Source: Rhodococcus sp. IEGM 1381
GTDB lineage: Bacteria > Actinomycetota > Actinomycetes > Mycobacteriales > Mycobacteriaceae
Reading direction: 5' to 3'
Assembly: GCF_030056795.1 (NCBI RefSeq)
Contig: NZ_JASHKQ010000018.1
Coordinates: forward strand, 18,505-82,504
DNA: 64,000 bases
Position numbers and translations under genes: made by a program. The notes beneath the pieces are model-generated. The model did no database searches and was not told the DNA's origin. It saw only the letters and a program-made list of their open reading frames with translations. Below are positions 22,256 through 30,810 of this stretch, piece after piece; positions within the stretch are counted from its first letter, which is position 1; each line of letters starts with the position of its first letter.

Positions 22256-24223
22256 TCAGTGCGCGTGACTGGGGTTGGCGGCCGGCTCTTCCTCGGTTCC
22301 CGCTCCCGGCTCGCCGAGCATCGCCGCACCGACCAACGCGTCGGGCACACCGAAACCGTCGACGAGCAACTCAGCGTGCGGACGCAGTGTGCGGCAGCGC
22401 TCGTTGATGGCGCGGGTGACGGCCTTGGACCGCTCGGTAGACAGGTAGCGGTGCTCGATGAACCAGGCCTTGTCCTTCTCAATCACCGAGAGGGCGTACA
22501 GGTCACAGACCTCGTCGAGGAGATCCTTGGTGGCGGGGTCCTCGCACGACTCGATGCCGGCGATGAAGGCCTCGAAAATGATGCGATCGATGTGCGCGCC
22601 CGCCGCGTGCAGCACGTGATCCTGCACCGCATTGAACGCCTCGAACGGGCTGGTTTCCTTGGACTTGGACTGCAACCGGCGCGCGACGGTGGAGAGCAGG
22701 TATTCCTCACGATCCTCGAACATCTTGACCTGAGTACCGCGGTTGAACAGCGAGCCCTCTTCCTCATTGTCCTGGCGGCGGTCCAGGATGGTCTGCATGA
22801 TCGCTTGTGCCGCAGTGCGTTTGACCACTCGGTCACCGACCATGTCGGCGGCGAACTTGACCCATTCGACCGGGCTCATGGACTTGACGTCGTCGGCGTA
22901 CGCGGTGAGCAATTCCTTGGCCACCAGCTGAGTGAGCACATGGTTGTCGCCCTCGAACGTGGTGAACACGTCCGTGTCGGCTTTGAGTGAGATCAGCCGG
23001 TTCTCGGCGAGATAGCCTGCGCCGCCGCATGCTTCGCGGGCTTCCTGAATCGCGGCGGTCGCATGCCAGGTGTTCGCAGCCTTGAGGCCGGCTGCGCGCG
23101 CCTCGAGCTCGCGCTGCTCCTCGGCGTCGGGGCTGTCCGCCGTCTGCAACTCGTGCATCTTCGACACAAGTTCGTTCTGCGCGAACTGCAGGGCGTAGGA
23201 CTTGGCGATGAGCGGGAACAGCCGACGCTGATGCACCAGATAGTCCATGATCAGAACTTCCTGATCGGAATCCGGTGCAGCGAACTGCCTGCGCTGCAAC
23301 GCGTATCGCGTCGCGATGTCGAGGGCGACGCGGGCCGCCGCAGCGGCACTGCCGCCGACCGTGACACGGCCGCGGATCAACGTGCCGAGCATCGTGAAGA
23401 ACCGTCGAGACTTGTTCTCGATGGGGGAGGAGTACGTACCGTCGTCGGACACGTCGGCGTACTTGTTGAGCAGGTTGTCTCGCGGGATGCGGACGTGATC
23501 GAACATCAGGCGGCCGTTGTCGACGCCGGGAAGACCGCCCTTGTACTGGCAGTCCGAGGTGGTGACACCGGGCAGGTCGTCACCGTTCTCGTCGCGGAGT
23601 GGAACGAAGAAGCAGTGCACGCCGTGGCTTTCGGGCTCCTCGCCCGGGCCTGCGGTGATGAGCTGAGCGAACACAGCGGCGACGGTCGCGGTTTCGGCGG
23701 CACCGCCGATGTAGTCCTTACGCGAGGACGGCGTCGGAGAGTTGATGACGAACTCGTCCGTCTTCGGGTCGTACGTGGCCGTGGTCTCGAGCGATTGCAC
23801 GTCGCTGCCGTGCCCGGTCTCGGTCATGGCGAAACAGCCGAGCAGTTCGAGGTTGATGATCTTGGGGACGTAGGCCTCGTGGTGGCGTTCGGTGCCGAGA
23901 TTTTCGATGGCACCACCGAACAGTCCCCACTGGACGCCGGCCTTGACCATCAGCGACAGGTCGCTCATTGCGAGCATCTCGATCATCGTCACCGCTGCGC
24001 CGACGTCCCCGGTACCGCCGTGTTCCTTCTTGAAGCCGTTGTCGGCAGCACCGGCGGCGGCGAGGAGCTTGAGTTGCTCGAGTGCTTTGGTGCGGGCGAT
24101 GACGGTGTTCGGCGTGTAGTGCGGTCGGAACTCGTCGCGCGCCAGCTGTGTGCGCGCCTCGTTCTTCACATCTCGCCAGCGGCCGTCCAGAGTGTTCCGA
24201 AGGTGATCCGTTGTGGTTGCCAT
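22256..24223 (-). CDS. Acyl-CoA dehydrogenase/oxidase family protein (ACOX-like)
   Basis: A 655-residue flavoprotein of the acyl-CoA dehydrogenase superfamily, in the long form typical of acyl-CoA oxidases. Key blocks are CFAMTETGHGSDVQSLETTA at the flavin site, INSPTPSSRKDYIGG with the oxidase-type loop, CGGAGYLAENRL, and TTFEGDNHVLTQLVAKELL. It should introduce a trans-2 double bond into fatty acyl-CoA. Whether oxygen or an electron-transfer flavoprotein reoxidises the flavin cannot be read. The ATG at 24223 starts the conserved part. The longer frame upstream is a different gene on the same strand. Confidence 0.87.
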   Translation of the reverse strand: MATTTDHLRNTLDGRWRDVKNEARTQLARDEFRPHYTPNTVIARTKALEQLKLLAAAGAADNGFKKEHGGTGDVGAAVTMIEMLAMSDLSLMVKAGVQWGLFGGAIENLGTERHHEAYVPKIINLELLGCFAMTETGHGSDVQSLETTATYDPKTDEFVINSPTPSSRKDYIGGAAETATVAAVFAQLITAGPGEEPESHGVHCFFVPLRDENGDDLPGVTTSDCQYKGGLPGVDNGRLMFDHVRIPRDNLLNKYADVSDDGTYSSPIENKSRRFFTMLGTLIRGRVTVGGSAAAAARVALDIATRYALQRRQFAAPDSDQEVLIMDYLVHQRRLFPLIAKSYALQFAQNELVSKMHELQTADSPDAEEQRELEARAAGLKAANTWHATAAIQEAREACGGAGYLAENRLISLKADTDVFTTFEGDNHVLTQLVAKELLTAYADDVKSMSPVEWVKFAADMVGDRVVKRTAAQAIMQTILDRRQDNEEEGSLFNRGTQVKMFEDREEYLLSTVARRLQSKSKETSPFEAFNAVQDHVLHAAGAHIDRIIFEAFIAGIESCEDPATKDLLDEVCDLYALSVIEKDKAWFIEHRYLSTERSKAVTRAINERCRTLRPHAELLVDGFGVPDALVGAAMLGEPGAGTEEEPAANPSHAH

Positions 24224-24266
24224 ACTCGACGGTAACCTTTTGCCGCCGCCCGTGAGGGCCGGAAAC

Positions 24267-24473
24267 TCAGACCGGCCAGACGAATTCTTTGAACACCGCT
24301 CTGCAGGTGCGCCAGAAGCCCGTTTTCGCGTACGGACCGTCGTGGAACAGCGACGCACAGTTGTCCTCCAGAGCCCTGGTGACCAGGGGACTGAAGTCGG
24401 CGAATTCCCTGACCAGGAACTCTTTGAAGCCTGACGGCCACGCGTGCTGGGCTGGTTCGTGTTGTGCCTCCAC
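24267..24473 (-). CDS. Small conserved-looking protein (68 residues) upstream of ACOX-like gene
   Basis: A 68-residue soluble, Trp/Phe-rich protein (MEAQHEP at the start, GFKEFLVREFADFSPL in the middle, FVWPV at the end). I do not recognise a family. Support for a real gene: on the minus strand TACACT (24486-24481) lies 7 bases before the GTG, and a perfect palindrome covers the -35 region. The ACOX-like gene begins 43 bases after its stop, so the two probably form one operon. Confidence 0.6.
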   Translation of the reverse strand: MEAQHEPAQHAWPSGFKEFLVREFADFSPLVTRALEDNCASLFHDGPYAKTGFWRTCRAVFKEFVWPV

Positions 24474-24494
24474 GACTGCGAGTGTAATGCAGCA

Positions 24495-24510
24495 GTAACA
24501 TCGATGTTAC
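24495..24510. promoter_or_regulatory. 16-bp perfect palindromic operator
   Basis: GTAACATCGATGTTAC is a perfect 16-bp palindrome. It covers the expected -35 region of the minus-strand promoter whose -10 is TACACT (24486-24481). It lies between the end of the serine hydrolase gene and the 68-residue gene. The size and symmetry suit a TetR-type repressor, perhaps one answering to acyl-CoA. No such regulator gene is beside it. Confidence 0.72.
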
Positions 24511-24519
24511 AAATCACAC

Positions 24520-25872
24520 CTACTTCAGTAGCGCGAATGCCTCCTGAGCAACGAGGAACGCGTAGCTGGACGGGATCAGATCGATCGCTCCGTCGGCCTG
24601 GAATTGTTCGGTGACGATCCAGTCCTGACCGGACGCATCGGTGGCCAGGAATGCGCCGGCGAGGTCACCGGGTGCATTGCCGCCCTTGAAGCCCGAGTAC
24701 GGCCACAGTGCGGCGTCGAGCTGCACGCCCGGAGTGATCGCCAGAATCCGGCGGTTCTCCTCCGCTGCCGGACCCGAGGCGAGATAACCCATCGCCGCAC
24801 AGACGTCCTGCGCATTGGCGAACCACTCGACGCCCTCGGCCGACGCCGGATTGTCGAGGAAGTTCTCGAAGTCGATCTCGAGTGGCCGCGCGTCCGCTCG
24901 GGCCAGCAGCTCGACCCGGCCGCTGGGGTCTGCACCCGACCACTCGGCCCGCATGTTCGGATCGCCGAATCCGATGACGAAGAACTGCCGGGTGTCCATC
25001 ATCGGCGTCATGACCGACGGATCGTGATGTCCCATGACACCGAGCTGGCGTTCGACGCGGTCGCGCCCGAGTCGTTCCATCAACAGATCCGTTGCGGTGT
25101 TGTCGGACAACGAGATCATCTTCTCCGCGGCCTCGCGAACCGACACCGCGGTGCCGTCGGGCAGATTCTGCAACTCGCCCGACGGCGCGCTCTTGGTCGC
25201 GTCGCGAACGGTGAGCTGCTCGTTCCACCGAACCGTGCCTGCCTCGATCTCGTCGGTGAGCGCGCCGAGGACGTACAACTTGAACACCGAACCCAGCGGG
25301 AGCACTGCGTCCGCATTGGTGGAGTAGACGGCCTCGCAGTCACCACCGTTGAGACGAGACGCACTGTAGGAGTACTTCGGGGCCACCTTCGACAGCGCCG
25401 CATCGAGGTCGTCGAACGACGAGACCTCGGGGGTATCGGGCTTGGCCAGGAATCCGTCGAGCTTGCCGTCGGCACCGATCGAGGTAGAGATCGTGGCCGG
25501 GACGCCGGCGGTGGTGAAGCGCAGGACGCCGGTATCGGGGCCGGCCTCGAAACCTGTGGCCACGTTCGGTGCACCGGCGCGCAATTGTTCGAGTGGGGTG
25601 ACGAGTCCGCCGAGCGGAGCGACCGCCTCTGCCAACTCGGGCCCGACGACGGCCTCCACCTCGGTGGGATCGGGTGCGTTCTCGCCGTTGATCCACTGCA
25701 GAATCCGGTCGTTGAGCGCACCCAGCGCAGTGGAGGTGTCGACGGCGAAGGCCGGTGCCGTGGTGGTGCTCGTGGGCGACGGTGCCTCGGCTGCACCCCC
25801 GCAGGCAGCGAGTGTCAGAGTTGCCACGAGGGCGGCACCTGCGAGTCTCGTCGTGGTGCGCGGCGTCATCAT
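24520..25872 (-). CDS. Beta-lactamase-fold serine hydrolase lipoprotein (LpqF-like)
   Basis: A 450-residue lipoprotein with the lipobox LAAC near residue 24, an N-terminal NTF2-like/linker region (to about 170) and a C-terminal class A beta-lactamase-like domain. Motifs are GSVFKLY (Ser-x-x-Lys), SLSDN (SDN loop) and FKGGNAPG (KGG). The N-terminal and catalytic arrangement resembles mycobacterial LpqF. It may be a peptidase or esterase at the cell surface, not necessarily antibiotic resistance. TAGCAT (25884-25879) is 6 bases before the ATG, giving a leaderless start. Confidence 0.85.
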   Translation of the reverse strand: MMTPRTTTRLAGAALVATLTLAACGGAAEAPSPTSTTTAPAFAVDTSTALGALNDRILQWINGENAPDPTEVEAVVGPELAEAVAPLGGLVTPLEQLRAGAPNVATGFEAGPDTGVLRFTTAGVPATISTSIGADGKLDGFLAKPDTPEVSSFDDLDAALSKVAPKYSYSASRLNGGDCEAVYSTNADAVLPLGSVFKLYVLGALTDEIEAGTVRWNEQLTVRDATKSAPSGELQNLPDGTAVSVREAAEKMISLSDNTATDLLMERLGRDRVERQLGVMGHHDPSVMTPMMDTRQFFVIGFGDPNMRAEWSGADPSGRVELLARADARPLEIDFENFLDNPASAEGVEWFANAQDVCAAMGYLASGPAAEENRRILAITPGVQLDAALWPYSGFKGGNAPGDLAGAFLATDASGQDWIVTEQFQADGAIDLIPSSYAFLVAQEAFALLK

Positions 25873-25957
25873 GCTGCGATGCTAACGGATTCGGACATTT
25901 CGCCTTCGAGGGTGAGGGAGTCGGTTCCGCTGGGTTGCTGTGGCAGGGTGCTGTGGC

Positions 25958-27232
25958 GTGCTGACTTCCGAGGACGTCCGTCGAATCGACTCCGACCACC
26001 TGTGGCACCCCTACAGCCGGTTTCCTGCGAGTGGGACACCGCTGGTGGTCGAGAGTGCATCCGGGGTGCGACTGAGCCTTGCCGACGGCAGGCAGCTGAT
26101 CGACGGGATGAGTTCGTGGTGGGCGGCGGTGCACGGCTACCGCCACCCGGTGCTCGACGCCGCCGCGCACGATCAGCTGGGCCGGATGAGTCACGTGATG
26201 TTCGGCGGACTGACGCACGCTCCGGCGGCGAGGTTGGCCGAGCTGCTGGTCGAGATCACCCCCGCCGGGCTCGACAAGGTGTTCCTCGCCGATTCCGGAT
26301 CGGTCTCGGTCGAGGTCGCGGTGAAGATGGCGTTGCAGTACTGGCGTGGCCGCGGCGAGCACGGTCGCACTCGGCTGTTGACCTGGCGCGGCGGGTACCA
26401 CGGAGACACGTTCGCTCCGATGAGCGTGTGCGATCCGGATGGTGGAATGCACACACTGTGGACCGAAGTGCTGGCGAAGCAGGTGTTCGCTCCGGCTCCG
26501 CCCGCGGAGTTCGACGCCGGGTACGTCGCCGAATTCGAGCGGGTACTGAGCGAACACGCGAGCGAACTGGCGGCGATCATCGTCGAACCGATAGTGCAGG
26601 GTGCCGGCGGTATGCGATTTCACGATGCGCAGTACCTGGTCGAGCTGCGTCGCCTGGCCGACGAGTACGGCGTGCTGCTGATCTTCGACGAGATCGCGAC
26701 CGGCTTCGGCCGGACCGGGCAGTTGTTCGCCGCCGACCACGCGGGCGTCGCACCAGACATCATGTGCGTCGGCAAAGCATTGACCGGCGGCTATCTGACC
26801 CTGGCGGCGACGCTGTGCACCACCGAGGTGGCTACGACGGTCTCGGGCGGGGAGGCCGGAGGCCTGATGCACGGGCCGACGTTCATGGGTAATCCACTGG
26901 CGTGCGCGATCGCGGTGGCCTCGGTGGAACTGCTGCTCTCGCGCGATTGGCGCGCCGAGGTCGCAGGTTTGGCATCGGGTTTGGCAGCGGGGTTGGCACC
27001 TGCTCGTTCGCTGCCGGGCGTCGCCGACGTCCGGGTGCTGGGCGGGATCGGGGTGATCGAGATGCACAGCCCGGTGGACATGGCACGGGCCACGGCAGCG
27101 GCCGTCGAAGCGGGAGTGTGGCTGCGGCCGTTCGGCCGTCTGGTGTATGCGATGCCGCCGTTCATCTGCACCGATGCGGAGGTGGCTGCCATCGCCGACG
27201 CCATGCTGGCGGTGGCCCGAAGCCATACTTGA
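25958..27232 (+). CDS. bioA: Adenosylmethionine-8-amino-7-oxononanoate aminotransferase
   Basis: A 424-residue PLP enzyme of biotin synthesis that converts KAPA to DAPA with S-adenosylmethionine as amino donor. The substrate loop HLWHPYSRF, the MSSWWAAVHGYRHP block, the DEIATGFGRTG block and the PLP lysine in CVGKALTGGYL are present. Start GTG 25958 is preferred over GTG 25940 on family length and a CAGGG ribosome-binding site. It is followed by bioF and bioD. The stop codon lies inside a 27-bp operator. Confidence 0.94.
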   Translation: MLTSEDVRRIDSDHLWHPYSRFPASGTPLVVESASGVRLSLADGRQLIDGMSSWWAAVHGYRHPVLDAAAHDQLGRMSHVMFGGLTHAPAARLAELLVEITPAGLDKVFLADSGSVSVEVAVKMALQYWRGRGEHGRTRLLTWRGGYHGDTFAPMSVCDPDGGMHTLWTEVLAKQVFAPAPPAEFDAGYVAEFERVLSEHASELAAIIVEPIVQGAGGMRFHDAQYLVELRRLADEYGVLLIFDEIATGFGRTGQLFAADHAGVAPDIMCVGKALTGGYLTLAATLCTTEVATTVSGGEAGGLMHGPTFMGNPLACAIAVASVELLLSRDWRAEVAGLASGLAAGLAPARSLPGVADVRVLGGIGVIEMHSPVDMARATAAAVEAGVWLRPFGRLVYAMPPFICTDAEVAAIADAMLAVARSHT

Positions 27233-27249
27233 ACAGCGTTCAAGTATGG
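27223..27249. promoter_or_regulatory. 27-bp palindromic operator, BioQ type
   Basis: CCATACTTGAAC (27223-27234), AGC and GTTCAAGTATGG (27238-27249) form a perfect 12+3+12 inverted repeat. Its core TGAACAGCGTTCA fits the TGAAC-N3-GTTCA type known for BioQ, the TetR-type biotin repressor of actinobacteria. It overlaps the bioA stop and ends 7 bases before the bioF ATG, so it should control bioFD apart from bioA. Confidence 0.85.
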
Positions 27250-27256
27250 TGCTGCC

Positions 27257-28375
27257 ATGACCGCACTGGAGTGGCTCGACGCCGCCGCGCGCGACCGACG
27301 CGAGGCCGGACTCGAGCGCGTCGTCATTGCCCGCACAGCCGGGGACACGGTTCTGGATCTGGCGTCGAACGACTACCTCGGCCTGGCCCGACATCCGGCC
27401 GTCGTCGACGGGGCCTGCGCTGCCGTGCGCCGATGGGGCGGCGGATCCACCGGATCGCGGCTCGTCACCGGCACGACGACGGCACACGAGCGACTGGAGG
27501 AGGAACTAGCCGATTTTGTCGGGGCCCAGTCCGGGCTGGTGTTCTCCTCCGGCTACACCGCCAATCTCGGGATCGTGACGGCACTGGCGGGCCGAGACGC
27601 GCTGGTTATCTCCGACGCCGCGTCGCACGCATCGCTTATCGACGCCTGCCGCCTGTCGCGGGCACGGGTGGCCATCGCTCGGCACTGCGATCCCGAGCAC
27701 GTCGACGAGCTGTTGCGTGAGCGTCCCGAACAGCGGGCCCTCGTGGTCACCGACTCGGTGTTCAGCGCCGACGGCGATCTCGCGCCACTGGCCGAGCTGT
27801 ACGCGGTGTGTCGGAGACGGAACGCGGTGCTCGTCGTCGACGAAGCGCACGGATTGGGCGTACGTGGGGACGGCGGCCGGGGAGCCGTCCACGACGCCGG
27901 ACTGGCTGGTGCGCCCGATCTGGTGATCACCGCGACGTTGTCCAAGGCACTCGGGTCGCAGGGTGGCGTCGTACTCGGCCCGGCAGCGGTTCGCACGCAG
28001 GTGCTGCACGGTGCGCGGACCTTCGTCTTCGACACCGGGCTCGCCCCGGCGTCGGTGGGCGCAGCATCGGCCGCGCTGACCGTCCTGCGTGGCGAACCCG
28101 ACCGGGTGCATTCGATCGGCGTGCGAGCAACGCAACTGGCCGCCGCATCGGGCGTCGAACCGACGAAATCGGCGGTGGTTCCGGTGGTCCTGGGCGACGC
28201 GCAGCGTGCGGTACGCGCGGCGGAGGACTGCCTCGAGCTCGGCGTCCGCGTCGGATGCTTCCGGCCACCGTCGGTTCCGGCCGACGGGTCTCGACTCCGA
28301 CTGACCGCGCGCGCCGATCTCACCGATTCCGATGTCGACCGTGCCGCGTCGGTCCTCGCGAAGGTTCTGTGGTGA
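27257..28375 (+). CDS. bioF: 8-Amino-7-oxononanoate synthase
   Basis: A 372-residue PLP enzyme that joins pimeloyl thioester and L-alanine to form KAPA. Family blocks are ASNDYLGLARHP, the glycine-rich GGGSTGSRLVTGT, the DEAHGLGVRG block and the PLP lysine in TATLSKALGSQGG. Length is slightly short for BioF but complete. The ATG is preceded by the operator, and the stop overlaps bioD by four bases. Confidence 0.94.
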   Translation: MTALEWLDAAARDRREAGLERVVIARTAGDTVLDLASNDYLGLARHPAVVDGACAAVRRWGGGSTGSRLVTGTTTAHERLEEELADFVGAQSGLVFSSGYTANLGIVTALAGRDALVISDAASHASLIDACRLSRARVAIARHCDPEHVDELLRERPEQRALVVTDSVFSADGDLAPLAELYAVCRRRNAVLVVDEAHGLGVRGDGGRGAVHDAGLAGAPDLVITATLSKALGSQGGVVLGPAAVRTQVLHGARTFVFDTGLAPASVGAASAALTVLRGEPDRVHSIGVRATQLAAASGVEPTKSAVVPVVLGDAQRAVRAAEDCLELGVRVGCFRPPSVPADGSRLRLTARADLTDSDVDRAASVLAKVLW

Positions 28376-29061
28376 CGGTTCTACTCGTGACGGGAACGTC
28401 GACCGGCGTCGGCAAGACCGTGATCACCGCTGCACTCGCGGCTGCAGCACAGGCAGGTGGACGGTCCGTGGCGGTGTGCAAACCGGCGCAGACCGGAATC
28501 GGTGACGATTGCACGGACGAGTCGGATATCGATGTGGTGGAACGTCTTTCGGGGGTTCGCGGAATCGAGCTGGCGCGGTACCCCGAGCCGCTTGCGCCCG
28601 ATGTCGCGGCCCGCCGATCGGGTCGGCCGATGCTCGAACTCGACGCCGTCGTCGACGCGGTTCTCGTACTCGACGAGACCCACGACCTCGTTCTGGTCGA
28701 GGGCGCGGGCGGAGTAGCGGTGCGCCTGGGTGCCGGAGGGTTCACCGCGCTCGATATCGCCGGTGCCGTCGGCTCATCGGTTCTGGTCGTGGCAGGGGCA
28801 GAGCTGGGGACGCTCAATCACAGCGCGCTGACCGTCGCAGCTGTGCGTGCAGCGGGCGTGACGTGTTCCGGCCTGGTCATCGGGTCGTGGCCGACCGAAC
28901 CGAGTCTGGCGGCGCGGGTCAACCTGGAGGAGTTGCCGCTCGCGACGGGCGTCGAGCTGATCGCGTGCGTGCCCGGCGGTGCAGGCGCGTTGGACGAGAA
29001 TGAATTCCTTGCGCTCGCCCGCACGACGCTCGGCGAGTTTACTGATTCGTTACTCGGGTAA
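28372..29061 (+). CDS. bioD: Dethiobiotin synthetase
   Basis: A 229-residue ATP-dependent carboxylase that closes the ureido ring of dethiobiotin. The P-loop TGTSTGVGKTVIT is at the N-terminus, followed by VCKPAQTG and VEGAGGVAVRLG. The GTG overlaps the bioF stop (GTGA), so translation is coupled. A small hairpin TGCCG-CTT-CGGCA (29077-29089) follows the stop. No bioB is present in this window. Confidence 0.95.
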   Translation: MTVLLVTGTSTGVGKTVITAALAAAAQAGGRSVAVCKPAQTGIGDDCTDESDIDVVERLSGVRGIELARYPEPLAPDVAARRSGRPMLELDAVVDAVLVLDETHDLVLVEGAGGVAVRLGAGGFTALDIAGAVGSSVLVVAGAELGTLNHSALTVAAVRAAGVTCSGLVIGSWPTEPSLAARVNLEELPLATGVELIACVPGGAGALDENEFLALARTTLGEFTDSLLG

Positions 29062-29115
29062 CCGACAGGGAACGTCTGCCGCTTCGGCATTCGAAACAGA
29101 TCGGGAGTTCCAATT

Positions 29116-29700
29116 ATGAGTACCGCAGTGTGGATCATCGTTGCAGTAGTCGTCGTAGTGTTGGTCGTTGCCGTCGCCCTGGTCGTGGCGCGCAAAGGCA
29201 AGGAGCGAAAGAGGCTGGAAGCGAACGATATTCGCGAGAAGGCAGCCGATCAAGCGGCCATCGTCGAGGAGCGTGAGCTGCTGGCTCGCGAAAGTGAGGC
29301 CAAAGCGCGTCGGGCGCAGGCCGAGGCCGACGTCAAAGCCGCCGAGGCGGAGAAACTTGCGCAGCAGGCGCAGTCTCATCAGGGTGTCGCCGCGTCGTCC
29401 CGCGACGAGGTCGACTCGGAGTTCGAGCGCGCGAATCGGATCGACCCGGACGTGAAGAACGACCGGAACATGACACACGACCGCAACGTGCGAGATGACC
29501 GGAATGTCGCAGGCGACCGTGACGTCGTGGGCGACCGCAATGCGACGGGCGATCGGAACGTCGTGAGCCGCAATGCAACAGATGACCGGGACATCGCCGG
29601 CGACCGCAGTGTGGCGAACGACCGCAACGTCGCAGGCCACCGGAACGTCCTAGGCGATCCGGACGTGCCCCCGACAGCACCCCGGCACCAGCAGAACTAG
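29116..29700 (+). CDS. Membrane-anchored coiled-coil protein with hexapeptide DRNV repeats
   Basis: A 194-residue protein. Residues 4-25 form a single membrane helix, and residues 27-88 are highly charged and Ala/Glu/Lys-rich, likely a coiled coil. Residues 115-184 are about 12 copies of a six-residue unit close to x-x-Asp-Arg-Asn-Val (THDRNV, RDDRNV, AGDRDV, VGDRNA, TGDRNV and so on), with one unit a residue short. The frame is intact and the stop overlaps nothing vital. I do not recognise a family. The repeat may be a polar envelope-interaction or protein-binding surface. Confidence 0.75.
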   Translation: MSTAVWIIVAVVVVVLVVAVALVVARKGKERKRLEANDIREKAADQAAIVEERELLARESEAKARRAQAEADVKAAEAEKLAQQAQSHQGVAASSRDEVDSEFERANRIDPDVKNDRNMTHDRNVRDDRNVAGDRDVVGDRNATGDRNVVSRNATDDRDIAGDRSVANDRNVAGHRNVLGDPDVPPTAPRHQQN

Positions 29701-30230
29701 TTCGTCGACGTCTGAGGTAGTTCGAGTTCGACGACCTCGTGTTCGCCGAGGTTCGGCCGCTCGTTGGTGATCTTGGCCTTGGCGTAGGCCATCAGATTCG
29801 AGACCTTCGATCCGGGGGTCGACCAGTACTCCGCACCTTCGGCGGCCACGTGTATCAGTGCCACCTCCCGGGAATCGGGGTTCTTCTCGAACCACGTGGC
29901 CGCCCGGGTGTTCCACAGTTCCTCGGCCTTCGTCCGGTTCTCGACGACGGCCGCGGTGCCGGACAGGGACACCCAGCCTTCGCCGGACTGAAACGAGACG
30001 TTGACCGTTGGATTCGCCGCGATGTCGGCCACCTTGCGGGAGTCGCGTGCGGCGAAGAACCACAGGTCGCCGTCGAACTCGGCTTCCTGCAGCGCCATCG
30101 GGCGCGAGATGAGGTGGCCGTCTCGGCCGACTGTGGTGAACATGCAGAGTCCGGCTTCGGACATCAATTCAGCGACCTTGGTGACGCCGTCCGCGGAGTT
30201 GTCGGTGTTCGTTCTATCGGTGTTCGTCAT
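29697..30230 (-). CDS. Pyridoxamine 5'-phosphate oxidase-fold protein
   Basis: A 177-residue split-barrel flavin- or F420-binding-type protein, close to the general stress protein 26 group. Blocks include MFTTVGRDGHLISRPMALQ, DLWFFAARDSRKVADIAANP and GWVSLSGTAAVV. The group may bind FMN, FAD or F420, and no substrate is known. ATG 30230 is chosen over TTG 30239. It ends beside the repeat protein, with the two stops overlapping, so the genes are convergent. Confidence 0.8.
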   Translation of the reverse strand: MTNTDRTNTDNSADGVTKVAELMSEAGLCMFTTVGRDGHLISRPMALQEAEFDGDLWFFAARDSRKVADIAANPTVNVSFQSGEGWVSLSGTAAVVENRTKAEELWNTRAATWFEKNPDSREVALIHVAAEGAEYWSTPGSKVSNLMAYAKAKITNERPNLGEHEVVELELPQTSTN

Positions 30231-30306
30231 CGAAACCAACTACCCGGTGTGCAGCTCACTCAACCGTTAAGGTGATAAAACGGACACGGGTACCGGGAGG
30301 CTGCGC

Positions 30307-30741
30307 ATGGGGAAGAATCTCGACAAGAACAATCGGCTCGACCTGCGCGTGAGCAACGACGAACGTGAGGTCGTCGTGAACACACTCGGCCTGGCCATGA
30401 GCGAGGGCCGCTTGACGTTGGTCGAGTACGAACAACGCCTCGACACGGTATGGGCGTCGACCACTCGCGGTGACTTGGCCGAGGTCGTTCGCGACTTGCC
30501 GGCCGCAGAGAAATCGACAGCGGTCGATGTCGCTCACACGAGGAGCGAGTGGCGCGAGTATCTGGACGAGTGGCGCTGGTGGTTCGGCGGTGCCGTCGTC
30601 ATGAACGGAATCTGGGCCGTTCAGTGGATCTCCGACGGCGAGCCGACCTCTTACTGGCCTCTGTGGCCCCTCGGCATCTGGGGCATCATCCTGATCGCGA
30701 TGGTGTTCATGCCCGATGACAAGAAAACCGACAAGGACTGA
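30307..30741 (+). CDS. DUF1707 domain protein with two membrane helices
   Basis: A 144-residue protein. Residues 10-65 are the DUF1707 (SHOCT-like) domain (LRVSNDEREVVVNTLGLAMSEG, then LVEYEQRLDTVW). A Trp-rich linker and two membrane segments follow (around WWFGGAVVMNGIWAVQWI and WPLGIWGIILIAMVFM). The domain is common in actinobacterial membrane proteins and its role is unknown. GGGAGG lies 6 bases before the ATG. It sits just upstream of hemL. Confidence 0.82.
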   Translation: MGKNLDKNNRLDLRVSNDEREVVVNTLGLAMSEGRLTLVEYEQRLDTVWASTTRGDLAEVVRDLPAAEKSTAVDVAHTRSEWREYLDEWRWWFGGAVVMNGIWAVQWISDGEPTSYWPLWPLGIWGIILIAMVFMPDDKKTDKD

Positions 30742-30810
30742 GGCTGTCGGGCGAGCGCATTATTACGCCCTGTAGTTGGTGATTTCGCCGAACCTGGGAC
30801 ACTGGAAGTC

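Noticed and set aside
24604..26892. Long plus-strand frame (762 codons) across the LpqF-like and bioA genes
   Set aside because: It crosses two well-supported genes, is Arg-rich and lacks motifs. The true genes explain the region.
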